Positions 58,898-64,000 of a stretch of DNA of 64,000 nucleotides are shown here, piece by piece; positions within the stretch are counted from its first letter, which is position 1; each line of letters begins with the position of its first letter. The DNA comes from Bacillus massilinigeriensis (lineage in GTDB: Bacteria; Bacillota; Bacilli; Bacillales; Cytobacillaceae): the NCBI RefSeq assembly GCF_900117315.1, contig NZ_LT630337.1, positions 2,985,601 through 3,049,600 on the forward strand, given 5' to 3'. A program made the translations under genes and the position numbers. The notes below the pieces were generated by a model. That model saw nothing but the letters and a program-made list of their open reading frames with translations, did not search any database and was not told the origin of the DNA.

Positions 58898-60001
58898 TTA
58901 AGATTGTGCAAGCATTCTATCTAATGCCAGCTTTGCCTTTTCAGCAATTTCCTCTTCCACATTTATGATATTTGAGAATTCTCCTCTTTCAATGGAGTCT
59001 AAGCACCAAACAAGATGAGGTAAATCAATTCGATTCATTGTTAAACATGAGCACATATATGGGTTTAATGAAATGATGTGACGGTCAGGATATTGCTTAA
59101 TTAAGCGATTGACAAGATTGGTTTCTGTTCCAATGGCCCAGGATGTTCCTGGCTTAGAATTTGCAATTTGATTAATAATATAATTGGTCGACCCAGCTAA
59201 ATCTGATAAAGCAACGACCTCTCGGCTACATTCAGGATGAACAATAATCGTCATTTCTGAGTATTTCTTCCGGACAGCCTCAACATTTGCCACCGTAAAG
59301 TTTTCATGGACTGAGCAATGACCTTTCCATAAAATGACTTTGATTTTTTCAACGGAGCCTTCATATTCTAAACGGTTCTCTGCTGGGTTCCATATTGCCA
59401 TTTCTTCTAAAGGAACTCCCAATTGATAAGCCGTGTTCCGACCTAAATGCTGATCAGGTAGGAATAATATTCTTTCCTTTTGCTTTAATGCCCAAGTCAC
59501 CATCTCTTCTGCATTAGAGCTTGTTACTGTAGCACCACCATTTTCACCGACAAATGCTTTAATGGCAGCAGTAGAGTTGACATAGGTAATGGGTATTACA
59601 GTATCCCCAAATAGCTCTGTTAGTTTTTTCCAGGCTCTTTCTGTTTGGTGAATGTCGGCCATATCCGCCATTGAGCAGCCAGCCCTCATATCTGGTAAAA
59701 ATACCGTTTGATTCTCTGTTGTTAGAATATCTGCTGTCTCTGCCATGAAATGCACACCGCAAAAAACAATATATTCGGCATCTCGATTTTCTGCAGATAT
59801 TTGTGCAAGCTTTAGTGAATCCCCTGTTGCGTCTGCAAACTGAATGACTTCATCCCTTTGATAGTGATGACCTGGAATAAACAACTTTTTTCCGAGTTTT
59901 TCTTTTACTTCTTTTACTCGTTCCTCTAATTCTTCAACAGTCATCGATTTATATATTTCTGGTAGATTATTTGTTTTTTCAGCGGTTTCAAAAATGTTCA
60001 T
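58898..60001 (-). CDS. nadA: Quinolinate synthase NadA
   Basis: NadA condenses iminoaspartate with dihydroxyacetone phosphate to quinolinate, using an oxygen-sensitive [4Fe-4S] cluster. The 367 residues include C109 ([10 protein letters not shown]), C229 ([11 protein letters not shown]) and C319 (PYMCSCL), which match the three cluster ligands known in B. subtilis (C110, C230, C320). It ends the nadB-nadC-nadA operon. The adjacent divergent desulfurase NadS is the likely cluster sulfur source. Confidence 0.97.
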   Translation of the reverse strand: MNIFETAEKTNNLPEIYKSMTVEELEERVKEVKEKLGKKLFIPGHHYQRDEVIQFADATGDSLKLAQISAENRDAEYIVFCGVHFMAETADILTTENQTVFLPDMRAGCSMADMADIHQTERAWKKLTELFGDTVIPITYVNSTAAIKAFVGENGGATVTSSNAEEMVTWALKQKERILFLPDQHLGRNTAYQLGVPLEEMAIWNPAENRLEYEGSVEKIKVILWKGHCSVHENFTVANVEAVRKKYSEMTIIVHPECSREVVALSDLAGSTNYIINQIANSKPGTSWAIGTETNLVNRLIKQYPDRHIISLNPYMCSCLTMNRIDLPHLVWCLDSIERGEFSNIINVEEEIAEKAKLALDRMLAQS

Positions 60002-60006
60002 TTATT

Positions 60007-60846
60007 TCATCCCCTTACATGAACTTTTACACTTATATCAAGAGCTTTGACGGTATGGGTTAAGAACCCTAATGATATAACATCAACACCACAATCCTTG
60101 TAGCTCCCAAGATTATTCAAGGTGATTCCACCTGATGCCTCTGTTATGATTCCTTTTGGAACATATGGAATCCATTCCTTTATTTCCTCTGGTTTTCGGT
60201 TATCAAACATGATGACGTCAACGCCGGCATTAATAGCCTCCAGCATTTCTTCCTTCGTTTCCGTTTCAACCTCAATCTTTACCATATGTCCAAGATTTTT
60301 TCGAACCTTTTCCACCGCTTTTGAAATTGAGCCTGAAAAAGAAATGTGATTATCCTTAATCATGACTGCATCGTATAGCCCAAAGCGATGATTCAAGCCT
60401 CCCCCACATCGGACAGCATATTTTTCAAGCATTCTTAAGCCTGGAGTTGTTTTTCTTGTATCCACTATCTTGGTTTGTGTGGTTCCTAAAATGTTGACTG
60501 CTTCCCTTGTTTTTGTTGCAATCCCGCTCATCCGTTGCACAAGGTTTAATACGACACGTTCCCCTTTAAGCAACTCAGCCACTCTTCCGCGAACAGTGGC
60601 AAGTCTTTGTCCCTTTTCAATTCGCTCACCATCCTTAACGAGCAAATTAATTTCAACCTTTTCATCGAGTAAAGAAAATCCAGTCTCAATTACAGCTTGA
60701 CCGCAGAAGATTCCATTTTCCTTCGCAAGGAAGACAATTTCTCCTTTTTCTTCCTCTCCAAAAATGAGCTCACTAGTTACATCTCGTTCTCCAATATCCT
60801 CAAGAAAAAATTGCTCAAGTAGTAATCTTAGCTTTAATCTGTTCAT
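60007..60846 (-). CDS. nadC: Quinolinate phosphoribosyltransferase NadC
   Basis: NadC turns quinolinate and PRPP into nicotinate mononucleotide with loss of CO2. The 279 residues have FLEDIGERDVTSE near 14-26, KIVDTRKTTPGLRMLEKYAVRCGGGLNHR near 128-156 with the PRPP-binding basic residues, VEVETKEE region and IMFDNRKPEEI near 215-225. It starts 32 bases inside the end of nadB, so translation is coupled, and stops five bases before nadA. Confidence 0.97.
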   Translation of the reverse strand: MNRLKLRLLLEQFFLEDIGERDVTSELIFGEEEKGEIVFLAKENGIFCGQAVIETGFSLLDEKVEINLLVKDGERIEKGQRLATVRGRVAELLKGERVVLNLVQRMSGIATKTREAVNILGTTQTKIVDTRKTTPGLRMLEKYAVRCGGGLNHRFGLYDAVMIKDNHISFSGSISKAVEKVRKNLGHMVKIEVETETKEEMLEAINAGVDVIMFDNRKPEEIKEWIPYVPKGIITEASGGITLNNLGSYKDCGVDVISLGFLTHTVKALDISVKVHVRG

Positions 60847-62404
60847 TCGCCTCTACCTCAACTTTCTGTCTTTTCTGAATGATGATTTTCTGTCTCCACT
60901 TTTTATCGTTTTCAAAAGGATAATCCTCTCTGAAGTGGCCACCCCTTGATTCTGTTCTCTTCATGGCAGAATCGGTAATCAACCAGGAGGTAATTAGCAT
61001 AAAGGCTCTAGAAATATCCTCCTTAGAAAGCCTTCCAAGGTCAGCATTCACCCATTTTTCAATAGAAAAACCTTCAAGCCAGCTTTTTTGCTTTTTCAAA
61101 TTTTCATAGTTTCTTACGATTCCTGTATAATCCATCATTCTTTGTTTCAATTCATCTACTTCTGGAAGCTTTAAGTTTAAGGCTTCATTTATTTTTCTTT
61201 CATCCATCTTTACCTCTTCCAAAACCCCTATAGGAGCTTTAGCATGAGTATTAATCCACTCAGCTAGCCTATTGCCAAAAAATAGCCCTTCTAATAAGGA
61301 ATTACTTGCAAGTCGATTCGCCCCTTGGATTCCAGTACAAGCCACCTCTCCGATGGCATACAAGCCTGAAATCGAAGTTCTTCCACATGAGTCCGTCTTC
61401 ACACCACCCATTAAAAAGTGGCAGCCAGGTACAACAGGAAGGAGCCCTTCTGTTAAGTCCATTCCATTGGTTTTACAAATAGTTGAAACGGTCGGGAAAT
61501 GCTCTTCAAAATTCTCTATGTTTGAAATGTCTAAAAACACATCTTCACCATGTGAGATATGGTCATAAATAGCCTGGGAAACGATATGTCGAGGAGCTAA
61601 ATCACGCATTGGATGGACATCATCCATGATGGTTTTTCTATCCCTTGTCACTAAACGTGCGCCTGCCCCACGAACAGCCTCTGAAACCAGTCCTCTTGTT
61701 TTTCCGTCAACAAAAAGAAGGGTTGGATGGAATTGGATAAACTCCATATCTGCAATCTCAGCACCTGCGATATAGGCAAGGGCAATCCCATCTCCTGTTA
61801 CTGTATCTGCATTTGAAGTATAGCTGTACACTTGACCACAGCCTCCTGTCGCTAGCACCACATGTTCTGCATAAAAGACTTCTTCAGTTCCATCTGGATA
61901 TTTCCCCATGACTCCAACACAGCGATTATTGACAATTAATAGCTTATAAACAGTCACATTCTCCACAACGAACACATTATCATTCATATTTCGGAAAAAG
62001 TAATCCATGATGGTTTTTCCAGTTGCATCGCCACCACCATGAACGATTCTTTTCTCGCGGTGAGCGCCCTCTAACCCTAATAAAAGCTGCCCCTTTGAAT
62101 CTTTATCAAATAGGCAACCATTTTGGAAAAGCTCCTTTATTAAAAAGGGAGCCTCTTTTGTCATAGCTAAAACAAGATCCCCATTATTATGATAACGTCC
62201 TGCCTCCATCGTATCTAAATAGTGTTTATAGGGATCATCTTTATCTCCCAACGCTACCGCCACCCCACCTTGAGCCAAGTAGGAGTTTCCATCGTTTAAA
62301 TCTGATTTTGTGAGAATCATCACATTTACATCATTTCTCAATTTTTTTGATAATTGCATGGCGGCCACACCGCTTCCAATTATCAATACATTGGAGTGTC
62401 TCAT
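60815..62404 (-). CDS. nadB: L-aspartate oxidase NadB
   Basis: NadB oxidises aspartate to iminoaspartate, starting NAD synthesis. The flavoprotein (529 residues) has the FAD-binding VLIIGSGVAAMQLSKKL near 6-22, SYLAQGGVAVALG near 42-54, HGGGDATGKTIMDYF near 122-136, and the helical C-terminal domain (about 420-520). GGAGGG is nine bases before the ATG. Its promoter faces that of nadS across 107 bases with NadR-like sites. Confidence 0.97.
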   Translation of the reverse strand: MRHSNVLIIGSGVAAMQLSKKLRNDVNVMILTKSDLNDGNSYLAQGGVAVALGDKDDPYKHYLDTMEAGRYHNNGDLVLAMTKEAPFLIKELFQNGCLFDKDSKGQLLLGLEGAHREKRIVHGGGDATGKTIMDYFFRNMNDNVFVVENVTVYKLLIVNNRCVGVMGKYPDGTEEVFYAEHVVLATGGCGQVYSYTSNADTVTGDGIALAYIAGAEIADMEFIQFHPTLLFVDGKTRGLVSEAVRGAGARLVTRDRKTIMDDVHPMRDLAPRHIVSQAIYDHISHGEDVFLDISNIENFEEHFPTVSTICKTNGMDLTEGLLPVVPGCHFLMGGVKTDSCGRTSISGLYAIGEVACTGIQGANRLASNSLLEGLFFGNRLAEWINTHAKAPIGVLEEVKMDERKINEALNLKLPEVDELKQRMMDYTGIVRNYENLKKQKSWLEGFSIEKWVNADLGRLSKEDISRAFMLITSWLITDSAMKRTESRGGHFREDYPFENDKKWRQKIIIQKRQKVEVEANEQIKAKITT

Positions 62405-62425
62405 TATTTTTTACCCTCCGTTTTT

Positions 62426-62476
62426 ACACCTGTCTTGACACTTATAATTACATAGATTTAAAATTATGACAAGTGT
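62426..62476. promoter_or_regulatory. Divergent nadB/nadS promoters with NadR (NiaR)-like sites
   Basis: For nadS, TTGACA (62435-62440) and TAAAAT (62459-62464) are 18 bases apart. For nadB, minus-strand TTGTCA (472-467 of 62 kb) precedes AT-rich -10-like sequence. ACACCTGTCTTGACACTTAT (62426-62445) and GACAAGTGT (62468-62476) resemble the ACAnnTGT...ACAnnTGT style of NiaR operators as I recall it. Each overlaps a -35 box, so the NAD-responsive NadR could block both directions. Confidence 0.6.
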
Positions 62477-62511
62477 TTTCATAGTAATGAGCTTAGAAAA
62501 TGGAGGTACTT

Positions 62512-63648
62512 ATGATATATTTCGATTATGCGGCTAGTTGTCCACTGGATAAGGAAGCTGCAGAGACCTATATAAAAGCAGCTACTGATTATTTTGGAAA
62601 TTCAAAAAGCCTCCATGACATTGGAAATAAAGCCTATAATCTACTAGAGTATAGTCGCGCACAGCTTTCATCCGTTTTAGGTATCGATAAGGATGGACTT
62701 TATTTCACATCTGGTGGGTCTGAAAGTAACTATTTGGGAATTCAAACTCTCAAAGGATCGCCACTTAAAAATGGAAAGCATATCATCTCAACTTCCGCAG
62801 AGCATTCCTCAGTTGGGAATACTTTAGAAAAATTGAAGGAAGAAGGCTATGATATTACGTATCTTGACTTTAATCAGGATGGGGTAATAGACCTCATGGA
62901 GCTAGAGAAGGCAATACGCAAGGACACGATTCTCATTACCGTACAGCATGGAAATCCAGAAATAGGCACGATTCAACCGATTTCAGAAATTAGCACATTA
63001 TGTCAAAAAAATGATATACTCCTGCATAGTGACTGTGTGCAAACATTTGGCAAACAAGATTTAAAAACGATTTCAAAGCTTGTTGACAGCTTTTCAATAT
63101 CCGGCCATAAAATTTATGGACCAAAAGGAATCGGTGCTTTATATCTCTCGCCAAAAAGGGCATGGAAGCCTTATTATCCTGGAACTTCACATGAAGGAGG
63201 GATTAGACCAGGAACGGTCAATGTCCCAGCAATCGCTGCAATGACGGTTGCTGCAGTGAAGATGGAAAAAATGCGTGAACAGCTCCATGAGCATTATCAA
63301 ATTCTTCGCAGACAACTCCTTCAACAATTAGAAACGATGGATTCAAGATTCATTTTCTATGAGTTTAATAATCAATTACCCTCAACCATAGGTATGCGTG
63401 TTAAGGGGATTGAGGGACAATGGATGATGCTAGAGCTTAACCGCCTTGGTTTTGCTATTTCAACAGGAAGCGCCTGTCAAATTGGTTTGCTATCACCATC
63501 TAAAACTATGAAGGCTCTTGGTGTCACCGGAAAAGAGGCAAAGGAATTTATCCGTATCTCCTTTGGTAAAATGACATCCATCAATGATGTTAAGCAATTG
63601 GGAGAAGCCATCCTGTCTATTGTAGAAAATGCAGAAATCAAGGTGTAA
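62512..63648 (+). CDS. nadS: Cysteine desulfurase NadS (NifS type) for NadA cluster assembly
   Basis: This PLP enzyme releases cysteine sulfur as a persulfide. B. subtilis NifS/NadS, in the same place, is needed for the NadA iron-sulfur cluster. The 378 residues carry the PLP lysine K200 in SGHKIYGPKG and persulfide cysteine C322 in STGSACQIG. The ATG five bases after GGAGG is chosen, four codons inside the longer frame. nadR follows after 36 bases on the same strand. Confidence 0.93.
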   Translation: MIYFDYAASCPLDKEAAETYIKAATDYFGNSKSLHDIGNKAYNLLEYSRAQLSSVLGIDKDGLYFTSGGSESNYLGIQTLKGSPLKNGKHIISTSAEHSSVGNTLEKLKEEGYDITYLDFNQDGVIDLMELEKAIRKDTILITVQHGNPEIGTIQPISEISTLCQKNDILLHSDCVQTFGKQDLKTISKLVDSFSISGHKIYGPKGIGALYLSPKRAWKPYYPGTSHEGGIRPGTVNVPAIAAMTVAAVKMEKMREQLHEHYQILRRQLLQQLETMDSRFIFYEFNNQLPSTIGMRVKGIEGQWMMLELNRLGFAISTGSACQIGLLSPSKTMKALGVTGKEAKEFIRISFGKMTSINDVKQLGEAILSIVENAEIKV

Positions 63649-63684
63649 AAGGTGTGAATTTTTTAAGAAAGGGGGTTCTTACCA

Positions 63685-64000
63685 TTGAAGGAGAAAAGAC
63701 TATCGGGGGAACAAAGAAGAGACCTAATTCTTAATTGGTTAAAGACAAGTAATCGTCCAATCACAGGTAGTGAGCTTGCCGAAAGAGCAAATGTCAGCAG
63801 GCAAGTCATAGTCGGAGATATCACTTTACTAAAAGCCAAAAATGAACCCATTATTGCCTCAAGTCAAGGGTACTTATATTTAGTTCATCCATCTACTTTC
63901 ACGGTTTATGAACGAACAGTGGCCTGCTCCCATCCACCTGAACAAACCGAGGAGGAGCTCAATTTATTAGTAGACCATGGAGTAACGGTAAAGGATGTTA
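63685..64000 (+). CDS. nadR: NAD biosynthesis repressor NadR (NiaR/YrxA), N-terminal part
   Basis: NadR/YrxA represses nadBCA and nadS when nicotinic acid is present. The visible 105 residues show an HTH_11 winged helix (about 10-62; GSELAERANVSRQVIVGDITLLKAKNEPIIASSQGYLYL region) and the start of the 3H nicotinate-binding domain (YERTVACSHPPEQTEEELNLLVDHG). The TTG start follows GGGGG by nine bases. The gene runs out of the window, so the 3H domain is cut. Confidence 0.9.
   Translation, partial: MKEKRLSGEQRRDLILNWLKTSNRPITGSELAERANVSRQVIVGDITLLKAKNEPIIASSQGYLYLVHPSTFTVYERTVACSHPPEQTEEELNLLVDHGVTVKDV

Overview
The window is a stretch of AT-rich chromosome from a spore-forming member of the Bacillaceae (Bacillus sensu lato). 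The basis is the gene set and its order: sporulation genes (sigK, spoVB, bofC, safA, coxA), two T-box leaders, 6S RNA, and near-complete synteny with the B. subtilis sigK to nadR interval (yrhC-mccB-mccA-mtnN-yrrT, yrrS-pbpI-greA-udk-trhP2-trhP1-trmR-mltG, alaS, recD2, mnmA-iscS-cymR-rarA, aspS-hisS, relA-apt-recJ-secDF, yajC-tgt-queA-ruvBA, nadA-nadC-nadB/nadS-nadR). I cannot name the species from sequence alone. Nearly all genes lie on the minus strand. I see no insertion sequence, prophage, CRISPR array, rRNA or tRNA.

Layout. 1-2.9 kb: end of pssA, an uninterrupted sigK, then very small minus-strand genes with strong ribosome binding sites, including yrzI. 2.6-6.7 kb: methionine-to-cysteine conversion (yrrT, mtnN, mccA, mccB, yrhC). 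6.8-11.2 kb: a stand-alone HemD-like gene, yrzA, yrrS, pbpI, greA. 11.3-16.3 kb: udk, the tRNA wobble-uridine 5-methoxyuridine genes (trhP2, trhP1, trmR) and mltG. 16.3-17.0 kb: a non-coding tract with a C-poor segment and a 13-unit, 20-21 bp tandem array. 17-23.6 kb: yrzB, yrrK, yrzL, alaS with T-box, and small sporeformer genes. 23.6-32 kb: recD2, yrrB, mnmA, iscS, cymR, rarA, tcdA. 32.2-36.1 kb: 6S RNA, aspS, hisS with T-box. 36.3-46.9 kb: amidase, dtd, relA, apt, recJ, secDF, comN. 47-58.7 kb: spoVB, membrane proteins, the queuosine/RuvAB cluster and spore-coat/cortex genes. 58.8-64 kb: NAD synthesis and its regulator.

The genes connect in several ways. IscS (beside mnmA) and NadS (beside nadBCA) are two cysteine desulfurases, each next to its likely client. 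CymR, encoded at 29 kb, is the known repressor of the 3-6.6 kb cysteine operon. Four tRNA-modification systems lie here (mo5U, 2-thiouridine, ct6A, queuosine), with three aminoacyl-tRNA synthetases and a D-aminoacyl-tRNA deacylase. NadR probably controls the divergent nadB/nadS promoter region.

The coding content is conserved. The less explained signals are non-coding or very small: the 20-bp CGCGA array and the adjoining C-over-G bubble upstream of mltG, the yrzI-region mini-genes, an inverted-repeat-bounded tandem terminator, a branched structure after mltG, a terminator whose arm carries the pbpI ribosome binding site, and a cluster of GCGGAC-type palindromes between yrvJ and dtd. Motif and base counts were made by eye; no database search was possible.
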